Assembly: GCF_048128805.1 (NCBI RefSeq)
Contig: NC_136008.1
Location: 21,246,459 to 21,310,458, forward strand
DNA length: 64,000 nt
Origin: Centroberyx gerrardi
Taxonomy: Eukaryota; Chordata; Actinopteri; Beryciformes; Berycidae
Reading direction: 5' to 3'
Positions 45,450 through 58,584 of this stretch are shown in pieces. Under the pieces are notes generated by a model. The model saw only the letters and a program-made list of their open reading frames with translations. It did not search any database and was not told where the DNA came from. The translations under genes and the position numbers were made by a program. How positions within the stretch are numbered: position 1 is the first letter of the stretch; each line of letters begins with the position of its first letter.

Positions 45450-48400
45450 CACCCCCACCCACCCACCGCCACCCCATTTCCCACTGCCCAAAGGAACTCA
45501 CACAGGGGAGCTGGGTGCTCGCCAGCAGCAGACACTGCCCGAAAGGGAATGAGAGATGGGTCTGATGCTGGAGGAGATTGCAGACCTGCTTATGTCAGTA
45601 TCAGAGACAAGATCTTTTTTGAGCGATAGTTGGACTGGGTGAGGTGGAAATCAGTGGAACAGAAACAACTAGAAACTCCCAGTCACAGGACTGCTGAATG
45701 TGACAGAATTTTCTTGTTTTTTGACACTTGTTGAAATCAGGGTCATGGCTGTAAAGCTGCTAGATTCCCCCAGAATCTGAATCGCCACCTATTTATTGCC
45801 AAGCAACACAAATCTAAGAAATATGCCTTGGTATTGAACACAAGGCAAAGTGTCATGAGAAAATGTTTGTGGGCAGTCCTCCCTTCTTGAGCATCTTATT
45901 AGTACAGTGAAAAGAGACAGGAAAGTGTGAAAGCATACTCTTGTCGTAAACACTGCTAGAAAACCTGTAATTTGGCAGTTGCAGACTAATGTTGGTGGCT
46001 GGTAACATAATTACAGGTCAGAGCCTTGGTCAGTGCCTTCTCAGATTACGCAACGGTAACAGGTTGTTGTTTTAATGCGAGAGGGTCAGTGATGCAATCA
46101 GGGCTCTGAGTTGTTGAGCCATCCTTAAAACATCCAGTAAGATCAAACCAGTTTGATTTCATCACAAGAAAATCGACATCTTCCTGTAGTGTGGGAGGGT
46201 GTCGGGAACTTTTGAGGATGGAAACAAAATTGAGAAAACAAGGAAGGGGAGGCAGCCTTGTTTCTCATGAAGTGCTGTAGACAATGGTAGGAGCTGCAAT
46301 TTGAACCTTTACACCAAGATCATGCTTAACCTGAAATTCATTTGTGTTGGTGCAAATTGAGTACAGAATTCTCCACAAGGATCACATGTTGAGATGAAAC
46401 ACAACATAAACTTTCCTTGCAGTGAAACAACATTCATTTTAGTTTACACAGTTATCAATGCATAAGTAGAAAAAAAATCAGCACATTCAATCTACAACAG
46501 ATTGATTCTCTCATTTGAAATGAAAGAACTTCCTTTGGGGAGTAACAATGCATTATTTGTGTTCCTGGCCTTACAGTCCGTTGTGCATGGGTGCCTTCCA
46601 AGGCAAGCATACAAGACCTAAATTAAACTTGAGGCTTTTCTTTTGGTGGACTGGGTTAGGGTTTGGAGAAAGTGGCCAGAACCGACTTGCCTATTCACAT
46701 TCAATTTATCTGTTTTAATCTGTGCTATTGAGAAATCAGAAAAAAAGCCTAATTTTTGCCATCACTGGTTATCCCAAGCAAATTCGACGGTCCCCTAATA
46801 TTGCCTGTTAACCATCTCCACCCCCACAAACACAGAAGCCTAAAAAAATAATTTTGCAAGTTACTTGAAATTAAACAAGACTGTTTCATAGATCGTTTTT
46901 TTTTTTGGTTTTGTGAGCAACTATTTCAAACATCTTATCCTACGTTTATATAGCTAAAATTCAGGTCAGGTTTCTAGGTTAGCCTTTAATATTTGAATCT
47001 TCACAGGCCAACGTTAAATGAATGGTAATTAGATCAGTTGGTGGTAGTTGTGAGTGCTTAGGTCGTGCAGGTCATACATTTCCCCAGTAATTCTTTGGGT
47101 TCTTTGGTTTTAAGGAAATAAGGGATGCTGTTCTTTTAGGATATGGATGTAACACTCCTGTGTCTGAAGCACAATGTAGAAGGTTGAAAGTCAACCACCA
47201 ATTCCACAATATTGTCAAGACGTCGCATGCCTTTCCTGTGTCATAAACACTGATCGTGAGCTGCTGGCTACTATAACCTGCTGTTGTATGACTACAGCCA
47301 CCTATTGCTTGCCTACCAAAATGACTGAGTGGAGATGGCGCGGTGTACTGTGAATTAAGCTGAGATCAGGATGTTAACTTGACACACTATGTAAATGTCT
47401 GACCTCAGTATTTGTCCTGAAACTCAGGGGTTATTTAGTTCATCTGGTTTTAAGTTTTATACATATATTTTTCTCCAGAAACCAGCAGAACAGAAGTCTT
47501 TACGAAGAGCAGCGTTAGACTGAGTCAGGTTTGAGTTTCACTGCCGTCAGTACAAAATCCATCACAGATGACACAAATGATCACTTAGCACTGATGTGAC
47601 AGAAAGAAAAAAAATAATTTTGCTTATTTGGTGTTGAATATTACAGTAATTGTATGATTGTGGAAATATGTATTGCCGTTCTTAATTATTATTTATTGAT
47701 TTTGTAATATATTAAGCCACATTTGCAGTGTGGCGGAAGTGCTTGAAAAGCATTTCCTTTTCGCAAAAACTTGAATTTTCCTTTTGAGCACATGCTAGTT
47801 AGTATGTGAAGTATATTTGTGCCTTATACCCATGACTGAATGTGGTGTGTTGTCCCTGTGTTATTGATTGTAGTGAGGTGCTTTGCTTTCATGCCCTTCA
47901 ACCAAAGTAATAAGCAGAAACTTGGTCTTCAGTACCATGACTATATTTGACCAGTTTATATGCCATATGTATCAGCCATGTTAATTAATATGCAAAATAA
48001 TATTTATTTATATTACCCTCTCTGATAGAAATGTCCCTCCAATACATTATCCTTAAAGTTGCATTTATGTTGAAGTCTGCCTTTAGTATTTTTAAAGCCA
48101 TTTGTTTTCAGTCTCATCTCTATTTAATTTTAATTTTATGGTGATGGGGTGTGGTAACAGTATGACACTGATGTGTGGATACACCAGCCCTCCCTTTCAA
48201 ATGATGTAAACATTAGGTCAGTGAGTGGAATTTAAGTAGTTGAAGCTGAAAGAAATCACATTCATCTGATATAACTGGTTGAGTGGAAGCCAGGATGTGC
48301 TTGCATCACATCTCAGTTAGCATGGTTCATTCAAATCCAGGGATTGATTTCAAGGATATTTTGAGATTATTATTTATCAAATGACTATTGCAACAAAATT

Positions 48401-48870
48401 AAAATACTTGTTGACAATGTATAATGTGTACAGCATCTAACAGGAAGCATACATTTATTTGGTAAGGCAAACTAATTAAAGTTTCCCATCAACATTCTCT
48501 AGTGGTTATAGAAATCTACTTGGTCACTATTTGACCAATGGAGCAATTTGATTTAATACTTTCCAATATTTTTCTTTCTATTGATTCCCTACTTTAAGTC
48601 AGTGGGGTGATTCATTTTTGCCTGCTATTCTGTAGTGAATGTGCTTTCTTTCTTATCCCGCTCTGGATGTGTGATCAACCTTTGTGCCATTTGTAGGATA
48701 TCCAGTGATGCTCCCTGTGCTGCAGTGCGAAACCTCTGAAGTGAGATAGCTCCTATTGCTCTGTGAGAAGATAGCCACTGTTGCGTCAAAAGGTTGTGCC
48801 TCTGATATGACGAAACTGGGTGCTTTAATTTCACCAGATTTTAAATAAACTGAAGGCTGATGACTGATAC
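45450..48870 (+). other. fbxl4 3' UTR (probable extent)
   Basis: No further plus-strand exon follows the stop. The 3.4 kb to the AATAAA at 48844 is unique AT-rich DNA without microsatellites or named repeats, which fits a long 3' UTR. Earlier cleavage is possible. Confidence 0.45.
48844..48849 (+). terminator. Candidate fbxl4 polyadenylation signal
   Basis: AATAAA followed about 30 bases later by GT-rich sequence (GTGTCTGTGTGG), the arrangement expected of a cleavage site. Confidence 0.45.
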
Positions 48871-49239
48871 AGTAGGCTTTGTGTCTGTGTGGCTCCTTTA
48901 ATCCTTATATAGTCCTCATCCCATCCTGTTAGGACATGGATATTATACGGAACCTGACAGTATAGATAACTGTTTAAATTGCTAGACTTGCTTTATATGC
49001 TGATATTCCATCTCCCTTGATTCTTCAGTGAACAGTATACCACTACTGACAGAACAAATGTAAATTGTGTTACTGTATCATGCTGAAGCTCCGTAAGTAC
49101 AGAGTCATGTCAGTGTGATTGGGAGAAGGGAAAGGCCGTCTCATGATTCTACAACAACTAGCAAACCCATTAGTCAGGATGACTGACTGGGTAGTAGTGG
49201 TGGAATTATCCCTTTTGCCTTAACCCTCTGCCATTTTAC

Positions 49240-49570
49240 AGTCTATTAATACCACAGGGAGAAGTGACATTAGCTTGTCTTCTTAACGGCCTTTTAATGA
49301 ATTGTTTATGCCTGGTTTAATGATGTATATTGTGGCCCTGTAATGTGCCCTAATGACGGAGAACGAGGCGGCCTCGGCTGAAGTATTAATTTGGACTGCC
49401 TCCCCAATGATTACTCCTCAGCCACCAACACAACCGCCGCTGCTGTGCGTACGAGCACCGCCGCAAACGTGATTCATGGAGGCTTTCCGCTCTATGCTAC
49501 GGCTTGATTTCTTGCTGTCATGCTCCTCTATGAGGCTGATATATCCAGGGGGGATCCACAGCAATTAGTT
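49240..49570. promoter_or_regulatory. Candidate conserved non-coding element, fbxl4-pou3f2 interval
   Basis: Repeat-free and moderately GC-rich amid AT-rich DNA, with several TAATGA, TTAATGAATT and AGTATTAATTTGG homeodomain or POU-type sites. No coding frame. An enhancer of pou3f2 is the natural guess, but only an alignment could show conservation. Confidence 0.3.
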
Positions 49571-49729
49571 CAGCTTTTTATTTGTCTTTCAAGAGCTTAC
49601 AGACAAAGCTTGATGAATCTGCAGGGGAAATATATTGATGGAAATATTGTCCCTGAATAATAAATCCAACATTAAAATGTAAACAAGGGAAGGGTTAGAG
49701 GGATGGCACAAGGTTGCCCCCTGCCCCCT

Positions 49730-49730
<1 letters not shown>

Positions 49731-49760
<30 letters not shown>

Positions 49761-49788
49761 CTCTTTCTTTCTCTCTTTCTTTCTTTCT
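49731..49788. repeat. TTTC tetranucleotide microsatellite
   Basis: About fourteen TTTC units with a few CTC variants. Confidence 0.95.
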
Positions 49789-50280
49789 GCCTGATTCAAT
49801 CCTGCTCTATCTGAAAACCACATGAGTGACACTAGAACATACCTCGACAAATATCCCAGCACCCTGGTGGTGCGGTAATAGTCTCCTCTTCATTGAGACA
49901 CATGTCTGCAGAGCGCTGTGGTCTGCCTCCACTGAGTTTTCCTCAGACTGGGACTAGACAGGCCTCAGACCTGCCTGAGGGAGGCCTCACCGTGATACCC
50001 ATCATTATGTGGCTTGGTGTTCCTTCTCTAGTTTCTTGGCTTAGACTCTAATAATGTAGACATCCCTGTCACTCCTCTCACTGCTTCGTGTAAAGCTTAT
50101 TATTTTTGTTTTGTTTTTAAGGATAGGAGAATGTCAGTGCTACTGAGTTTCCCAAATCCATGTTAGTACTATGGTCCATATAGGCAGCTTTTTGAGGCAA
50201 CAGAGACAGGCAATATTTTCTTTAGCTTTGATGAGAATCAGCAAACAAGTCCAAATCAATGTGGATAACACAGTTTTCTT
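49789..50280. other. Intergenic DNA
   Basis: Unique sequence without recognised features. Confidence 0.4.
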
Positions 50281-50858
50281 TAAAGGTACTATGGTACTAA
50301 AGGTGGCATTTTTAACATGATATCACTGTCAAATTAATTGTGATACCTTGGTATACAGTAAACAAATGAGACCATGGTCGATGTGATTGGTAGCCTTTAT
50401 CTCACGCTAGTGGAATTGGTGGTGCAAGTGTTTCACAAAACCACATTTCCCATAAACCCCATTGCTTTCTGACGCAAAGAGGATCTTTGCTTCTTCGGTT
50501 TAAGGTTTTCTCTTTGGCTTTACTGAAGAGGATAAACATGTTGGAAGTGATTTTTCCATCTGCCTTTCACTCCTATCATTGTCTGCCGTTGCCACAAATT
50601 CCGAAAGCTTTAGCTCTGTTTGTTCTGAATGAACAGCACTGTCTTGGTCCTGTCTTGTCCTGTTTGGTGCCGTAAGCAATCCAGACCAGATTTCCCGCCA
50701 AATCTGACCTGATGGCACACAATGTAAAGTGTTAAGGCCGGCAGAGGCTGCCAGTCTTCTCAGTGATGGTCTCATTTGTTCTCACCATAATTATACTGTC
50801 TCAAAATGAATGTGGTAATGATTTATTGATGTTAAAATGCTACATGTAGCACCTTTAT
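50281..50858. mobile_element. MITE family X, copy B
   Basis: Second copy of the element at 43677-44188. Its ends read TAAAGGTACTATGG and CTACATGTAGCACCTTTA, an imperfect inverted pair around TAAAGGT. The two copies differ by many substitutions and small indels. Confidence 0.7.
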
Positions 50859-52740
50859 GGAACAAATCTATAATGAATAAATACTGTTTATCAAAACTGC
50901 CTATCTACGTTACCAAGAAATGTTGCCTGCATATAATGACCTTGAGGGCATCTTTGTTCCATTCAGTGAAACAAAGATGGAGCGAAAATGCGCTTAGGAA
51001 AACCAGCTTTGGATGGGAGATTAATGTTGCTTTGGGAAACCTATAACATTAGATTTACTCTTCTGGTGCATTTTTCATTTTGCCAGTGTGAAAATGAGTC
51101 CCTTTCCTCAGAACATGCTTTTCTCTTGGCAAAAAGGTCATACAGGATATTAAGGTAGTGATACAAAGAGCAACTTTTGGACAACTCTGATGAGCAACAG
51201 TGCCAAAGGAGTTGCCTGAGCTTTGTTAACTTAGTCACGTAGGAACATCTTCTCGCCAGGAAGCCTTTGAGTGAATGTTTTTACCTTGTGTTCCTCTTTG
51301 TTGGCTGTTGTTGTTGTTCATAAGTGATGTCCATCTAAAATTGCCGAATCTCTCACCAGCCTTACAGCGAGCCATTTAGAGGCTGATGGGCTTCCTAGAA
51401 CAGGATGTGGCAGAGAAACTGGCCTTGCTGAGGGATGAGCATGTTTCACAAACAGGCCGAGCAATTAGCCTGAATAATTATGCGCTGAAGGGGAGACACG
51501 ATTCGCCCCACTGATCAGCAAAGTTCACGCGAAGTTATAATTAAACAATAACTCGTTTACAAATGAACGCACACAAGCATTTGTGTACTTAAGTGCGCAA
51601 AGTGTAATTAGCTGTGATGCGTCTGAGTGAGATTGAAGAACAACAATGTCAAATGGTGGAATTATGTTCAGCTTGTGAGCCTGTATCAGTGTTATCTGTC
51701 TGCAAGAGAGGGGGAGGAAGTGTGTTTGTGCATATGAGGTGGGGTGGGGTGGCACCAGAGTGGCACAGAGAGGAAGACAAATTGAATGAGTGATTGATAA
51801 AAGGCCGACTCTACACACAATCCAGAGGTGGACATGAGGTACGATAGGGAAACTTTGTACAAAGAAATGTAGATTAAGGTTTCTAGGGGATGAATAAAGT
51901 TAGTCATAAAAACATTAATTTTCAGACTTAACAGGGTCCTATGGAATCATGTTAAAACATTGTTATTATTACAAAATGTTATGTCAAGTTATGATGTTGA
52001 GGTAATGTATTATTGGTGTTGCTTACAGAGAGGGAGATATGTCGGCCTATTGTTCAGTAATGTTTTAATCTGTAATTTGTTTTCCAACAAGAAAGTGAAT
52101 TTGCCAATTACAAATAAAATGCTTTCATTTAGTGCAACAGGACTGAAGGAGCTGACTCAGCATTGCTCATTTAACCTCATGTTGACGCCAGGAACAGATT
52201 TTTGACCCTGTTTCTCACCTGATTGCCTAAAAACACTGGCCATCTATATTGTAGAAAAGGTCACTAGGCTCTAGTCTATCACTACTCACAATGAAACAGG
52301 ATTGTAGCCTCTGCATATTGCCTGTATATTGACTCTGAAAGTCTGATTCACAGAATCACCTGTAGGCGAGGTCTTTTTTTTTAATGTAGGCTGGATAGGG
52401 AACTAGAGGGAAGGAGAGGGAAAGAGGATCAAGTAATCCTCCATAATCTGATTCTGAGCTCACCTGATAGAATCAGTGTGTAAAAGACACTTCAAACAGT
52501 TTGAGCTGACACCGTGATGCAGCCAGCCTGTCTGGGCAGGGTTTCCCCACTGAGACGTCCCTTCACACTCAACAGCTGATTTTCAGGGGCACCTTGCAAC
52601 AACAAAGAGAAATCTTCAAGACTGAGACGTGGAGTTGGGTACAAAGTCTGTAAAACCAGCCTATATAGGTTAGTGTGATTATCTAGCTGCAGTTGCATTT
52701 CTTTTCGTGAGTGAAAAAGAAAAAAATCACAGATATTTAT
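50859..52740. other. Intergenic DNA, one candidate conserved stretch
   Basis: 51340-51520 is repeat-free and contains GCAATTAGCCTGAATAATTATGCG, a homeodomain-rich phrase, and may be conserved non-coding DNA. No exons seen in the rest. Confidence 0.4.
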
Positions 52741-52975
52741 TTAATGATCCAAAAATTTGAAATATTCTTTCACTTTTGAAAAATCCCTATAATATTCTCA
52801 TAATATTCCTATAGGGACTTATAGAGTGTCTGTGGTGCTCATGGTGAATTTATAGTGACCTTATCATACTATATGGGATTTTTATCTCCTAAGGTGTCAA
52901 TTTAATATTCCTATACTGACTTATGCTGTGATTGATTATAAGATTACAATAGTTCTTTTTCATAAGGGTTATTAT
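52741..52975. repeat. ATATTCCTATAGGG-type dispersed repeat
   Basis: Repeats of CCTATAATATTC and AATATTCCTATAGGGACTTA. The same wording recurs at about 53890-54075 and 54680-54905, suggesting two or three pieces of one AT-rich MITE family. Confidence 0.5.
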
Positions 52976-53120
52976 TAAATCAATAGGCCTAATGATCATG
53001 CAGTAGGCTTAGTCTTGGCTGCCCATCTTTTATGACCATTACAATTTAGCAATAATATTAACAAACCATTATAGAAGATATTTTGTTCAGATCGCTCAAG
53101 CAAACCCAGGCCTTATAGAC

Positions 53121-53420
53121 CAGAGCTTCCCAAACTTTTTCATGTCAAGGCCCCTTAAATAGATCCACATCACACCACGGACCCTCATTTGATAAGATTG
53201 TCTCCTAAGAAGCTCATAATCCTAAGAAGGTCTTTTTTTTTGTTAGATATGATTTGGTGTAGAATTGAATAAATGTCTGTACTGTAGGAGGGGAGATAAC
53301 AGTGTGAGAGTGAAACCTCTGATCAGAATAGTTTTTCATACACTTTCTCATTGCAGTAACTTACAGGGAGTGAAATAATAGTGAAACTGAATTATTCTGC
53401 ATTTTGGACTCCACTTTGGA
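53121..53420 (+). mobile_element. hAT-type element with CAGAGCTTCCCAAAC end, copy A
   Basis: Parallels 55314-55665 in the same orientation: CTTCCCAAAC, CCTTAAATAGAT/CCCTAAATAGAT, GTGAAACCTCTGATCAGAATAG. The right end is decayed. Confidence 0.6.
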
Positions 53421-53884
53421 GCCTTCTGCCATAGACTATATACACTAAAAACAGACTAGGCGTCCCAACAAGACAGCCAGGACGCACCCTTGGGTCATGC
53501 TGCTGTCGCTAGATGGCGCTAGAGCACCGACTATCCCCTGCACAGCTCAGCACCACAACAGTGTTTTTTTCTTCTCTGGGAGCCTAATGGGAAATTTCAA
53601 GTCACCTAAATAAAAAGGAAGGTGTAATTAACGCGACGCGCTATTAATTGCATCTGCTAGAGAGCGGATGAAGGGCACAAGGGCGTACTTTTTGATTATT
53701 GGGTTCCACAAAGTCTTCTTCAGAGATCAGAGAGGGGTTTATTTCAGGGTGTTATTTCATGCCAGGCATCCAAATGGCAGGTCAAACGGCCGTGATGATG
53801 CAGAGAAGGCCATTTTTTTCCTCTGCATCAACCCCAGTACAGCATGTGAAATTGATGTTACTACCTCCCTAACGAAGAGCAACT

Positions 53885-54075
53885 AGAAATCCTATAATAC
53901 ATTTCAGAAGGATGCTGTGAACTGTGTGTAGCCTAATATGCTGCAGCAATAAATTAGGAATATTGCCGTAGGAGGTAAAAAACAAAACAAAAACATAAAG
54001 TACTAAATGTTACTATAAACTCACTATAGAGTACCGCAGTCCCTAGGAATATTATAGTGATTTTTCATGAGGGAA
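53885..54075. repeat. ATATTCCTATAGGG-type dispersed repeat, piece 2
   Basis: Begins AATCCTATAATACATTTCAG and ends GGAATATTATAGTGATTTTT. The start recurs at 54688. Confidence 0.5.
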
Positions 54076-54679
54076 AGATGATTTCACATTTTAAGATCAT
54101 CAAACATTTTGATATCTATGTGGTTTTTTTTTTTTTTGTTTGTTTTGGTTTTTTTTGCTCACAAAAAGAATTGCAACTGTAACTAGAGGCCTGGCCAGAC
54201 AATCACACTGTAAGTCCCTGAAGAAACATTACAGTGATTTATTAATCGCCAATAGTAACCAGCCTGGAGTCTTATATTAAGACGGCTGATGTGTTTCTGT
54301 TTATTCTCTCAATCCTGTGGAAAAATAAGAAATAAAGGAGCTCACTGCTTTGAGCGTGTGTTTGATCAGGTGGATCGGTCAACACGCCATCAATAGGCGA
54401 TCAGCTATTGATCCCCTATTGATCCCTCTGTGCCTATTGCTGAGGCGGTGGCATAATCTCACTTCAGCTCATCCGTATCCTTTCACACCCAGCACTGTTA
54501 TCAACCTTATCAAATTGAGAATGGCAAGGATGTCGACTGAAATGGAGATAAGATGAGTCCGATTAAAATTAATATTATGAGAACCACTGAGGGCAACACA
54601 TTTTTTTGCAAACATGAAGTGGCAGGAAAATACCAACAAACTACATTTTGGCTGAGAGCTTTAAATGGCAAACCCTTGC

Positions 54680-54910
54680 GAAAAATAACTATAGTAATCC
54701 TATAATACATTTTAGAAGGATGCTAATAAAAATATCACAGCAAAACTGTAGTTCCTGTAGGAATAGCCTATTATAGGAATATTACAGTGATACCACAGGG
54801 AATTAAAAAAAATACCATAAAGCACGACAGGATCACTGTAAACTCACTATTGAATACCACAAGCACACTATGAGTCCCTATAGGAATATTATAGGGAATC
54901 GTCATCAGGG
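54680..54910. repeat. ATATTCCTATAGGG-type dispersed repeat, piece 3
   Basis: Same start phrase as 53885 (CCTATAATACATTTTAGAAG) and the end CCTATAGGAATATTATAGGG. Confidence 0.5.
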
Positions 54911-55313
54911 GCATCAGGGCGTCTTTTACCCATTGATCCGGGACTGTCTTTGAAGGGGGGGTGGGGAGGGGAGGGGTGTGAAAACAGCAGTATGGTGATG
55001 AATGCTATGAATATCCTCTGGGTAGGTTATGTTGAAAAAGCAACACTAATTTGACTCCCACGACCTGTGCCATGATGTGTTCAATGTCCGGATGGATTTA
55101 TTGACCTTCAGTTTAAAGGGGTCCATCTCTTTAGTCCGAGTGACCCGGGATATATAGCCGAGAAGGGACAAAACAGTGCAAGCTGTTGTCTTTTGACCTC
55201 GTGGGGCCATAAAATATAAAACTGCGTGTTCTTGCCTTGGACAACACTAAACAGGCTTCTTAGTGAAAGAACAGATAAAAGAGTGGCCTATGTAAAACTG
55301 TTGTTTTACCCGT

Positions 55314-55665
55314 CAGGGCTTCCCAAACATCTCCATGTCAATGTCCCCTAAATAGATACACATTAGACCTCAGAGCCCATAGCCTACTTGATACGATTTT
55401 GTCCCGAGGAAACCCATCTGAGAGGATTTTTGTAGGCTAGTTGGTTATTATTGAGAATAACATAACTGTTTATACTGTAGGTGTGGAGGTAATATAGGGA
55501 AAGTGAAACCTCTGATCAGAATAGACATATAGAACAAATTCTCACTGCCTTAACTTCAAATAAAATTACACTGAAATCAAACTGTTTCTCATTTGGCATG
55601 TTCGACCCCCTGCAACCCTCCTTAGGACCTCTGGTGGCCCCCGGACCCCACTTTGGGAACCCCTA
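55314..55665 (+). mobile_element. hAT-type element, copy B
   Basis: Starts CAGGGCTTCCCAAAC and ends TTTGGGAACCCCTA, inverse-related as in Charlie-like hAT elements. The flanks GTTTTACC and GTTTAACC agree in seven of eight bases if the left end is placed a few bases outward, a likely decayed target-site duplication. Non-coding. Confidence 0.65.
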
Positions 55666-56735
55666 GTTTAACCTATGGATGGAGGCTGTAGTTTCCCAGC
55701 CAATCCCAATCCTCTAAAAGCAGCCTGAGGCTGAACAACACATCATCTGCCCACAATCTCTCCTTCATCAACCATGATTTTCCTTCAACCATTCATTTCC
55801 CCAAAACAAATGGGCTAAAACCAAGAAGCAGATTTTTAAACAATATGACTGTCAAAGAGATAACATGAGCTCGGTTACACTATAACAGCGGTTTGGCTTG
55901 CTTAATAAAAAATACATTTAGCCTCGACGTTGGAAAAAAGCTTTTTAATATCAACCCCATTATTTAAAAATGTGCAAGTCCTTTGTTCATGTGTCAAGTG
56001 ATGAAATACCTAAACATATTTCTATCACCTCTGCTTTATCTACCCCAAGTCCATCCAGTGAATATGACATAGCCTATAACCAAAAAAACAAACAAACAAA
56101 ACAAAATAAAAAAAAAAATAAAATAAAAAGGATTGGTTTAACAAGCAAACAAAACAAAAAACAACAACAAGAAAACAGCGTCGGATTGCTACAGGTCTAC
56201 ATCCCACAACTTGAATTCCAGTGAATTATGAGTCTGATCGATTAATTAAAGCTACTGACAAAATATTTCAATGTCATGATCGCGTCTGCTTGTTGTTTTC
56301 TACAGGAGGAAATATATATTTTTTTTTTTCAGGAAAAGCTGCTTCCAAATGAGAGGAAAGATCAAGTCCCTGGATATCTGTGTTTGCATAAAACAAAACA
56401 AAGCTACGGAGAAAAGATGTATATACATTTAGCTGTGACGGTCCAGGCTATGGCAATCCCGCTGAAAGAAAAAATAAAAATATGTCTCTCCACCCTAATA
56501 CCCCAAAAGCCTTCTCGATGCCATTTTATATATATCGTACTTTGTGTCATCTATAAAAGTCATCATAGAATAAATTACAATCTCAATAACAAAACTAAAA
56601 AATAAAATAAAAAAAAGTCTACGAGCAATTTCCCCAGTAATAATAAAGCAATATAGACCAAGATGAACAAAATGGCTGAAATGAAATGCTTGGCAAGGAT
56701 CACAAACAAATAATAAAAAATAACAGCTTGGGAAT
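55666..56735. other. Intergenic DNA or distal pou3f2 3' UTR
   Basis: A-rich sequence with AAACAAAAC and AAATAAAA runs at 56080-56160. No gene recognised. Whether pou3f2 transcripts reach this far on minus cannot be told. Confidence 0.35.
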
Positions 56736-56737
56736 AA

Positions 56738-56760
56738 TAATGATAATAATAATAATAATG

Positions 56761-56815
<55 letters not shown>
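56738..56815. repeat. AAT trinucleotide microsatellite
   Basis: About 26 AAT units with two GAT interruptions. Confidence 0.95.
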
Positions 56816-56816
<1 letters not shown>

Positions 56817-57443
56817 TTTGATCATATGCTGTAGTGTTTGGAATGTTGAGAAAAATGTGTTTTGGAAAGAAATTTTATGGCCTTGATATTTATAATCAAA
56901 TTGATCATGTTTATACTATAGGTTATCACCTTTTTTAGCCTTTCTGGGCCTGATTCATTTGTGGACAATCCTCTAAAACAGTATTATCGATTAATTTGAA
57001 TTCAGTCCTTAAAGCACAGGCTATATTTTGATTGGACAAAACAAAATAATGTAATGTCAGAGAGGACATCGCTGAGCCAAATGACAATACAGTAGTCTAT
57101 AGGCAATGTAAAACAAATTCAATTGAATTCACATTAATGAAAAAATCCTTGGAATCGAAATGAAACGCGCCACAAAAACTATTACACCGCAAACGAGCAT
57201 ATTTTCGGCGACAAATAAACGTTAAATATTATAGAAATACAAGGCAGTAGGCTGTTGAATAAAATTGGGTTCAAAATAAAATAAAACAAAATAAAAAAAA
57301 AAAAACTAAACCAATACCTGTTTTGTTTTGAAAACATCAATCCAAAAAGTGCCCCAGTGAAGAAAAAAGGGATGAAGCCATGACTGTTAAAGTTATACAA
57401 TATTTACAAAAGTGGATCCAAACGTTCAGTGAGAGTTGGTGAC

Positions 57444-57471
57444 ATATATATATAGATATCTATATATATAT
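57444..57471. repeat. 28-bp perfect AT palindrome
   Basis: Alternating TA arms around a central AGATATCT, perfectly self-complementary over 28 bases. Confidence 0.9.
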
Positions 57472-57672
57472 CTATAGCCCATCCTGTAGGGAAAAAGTGC
57501 CAGATAATCCAATCCATCGCCACGGAGCCCTTCCTGGACCTGGAGAGGCTTTTTTGAGGGGGAAAAACCCACAAATTAACGCTTTTTCTGAAAATATAAT
57601 TGACTTTTTGTTTATATTGATGGTTGTTTGCCGTATGATGATTACCAACTGGAGGTCATAGTTTACCCACTT

Positions 57673-57678
57673 TTTATT
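57673..57678 (-). terminator. Candidate pou3f2 polyadenylation signal
   Basis: AATAAA on minus, 907 bases past the stop codon. One of several possible signals; the real 3' end may be further away. Confidence 0.25.
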
Positions 57679-58584
57679 TACCACCACATCACTGCCCACC
57701 AGGCCAATCTAATGCCATTATTTTAACCACTGAGCTGCACTGAAATGTCATAATAATAATTATAATAATAATCTGTGTTTGTTTTCATAACTAAATCCTG
57801 ACCTTAATCATCAAAGAATAAATAACAATTGAATGGCCTGCAGTATCCTACCAGTGCAACACTGAATTTCAATGCAAACCGGGCTTTCTGTCTCGCCTGA
57901 CTGACAGATGGGACTCAAACCCCCCTCAAATGGCTCAGGCGATGCTCACCCTCAGCTGGACTCCACTGGACTGGGATGCAGCCTTATTACTGGTGTCCAG
58001 TTTAGTCCATTAATGCAGCTCCTTTGACACCCCCCACCACCACCACTTCCATCCCCTCTCCGCCCCCCCTCCCCACCGTTGGACGCACACTTTATAGCTA
58101 CAAAACCAAACGCCGTGGGTATTTTTTACGCATGGGGGAAAATGTGTTGGATTTGATATAAAAAGTGGCGAATGTAAACCATTCAGCTAAGAACCTCGAA
58201 GCTTTTAGTTTTAAACCAGGATCCCCCCCCTCCTCCTCCTCTTTTTTTTTCGTCAAGTATAATTTCAATACACAATAGGGGCTACACCTTGAAACTGCGT
58301 CGACTTGAGTCACAGTGCTGGGCATGTATCCTCGGAGAACATAACACAGGCTTACTGTATGTTTCCTTTTGCTCTTGGAGAGGAAAGAAATGTCCTTTTC
58401 CCTCCTCTCACTCATTCGGTTTTTCAAAGATATTCACTGCAGATATTGTGTAAGTACTCACTGCCATCTATTATACATAAAACACCCACTATATCGTTTC
58501 ATAGTCCAGTGATTTATATATAACCTTGGGGATAAATAAAAATGGAAAAACAAGTCCCGGAACGGAGGAGCGGTCCGGCAGAGT
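57679..58584 (-). other. Probable pou3f2 3' UTR
   Basis: Sequence downstream of the stop on minus with no reading frame of note. A C-rich patch on plus at 58028-58078 and short TCC and T runs at 58225-58250. Confidence 0.4.
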
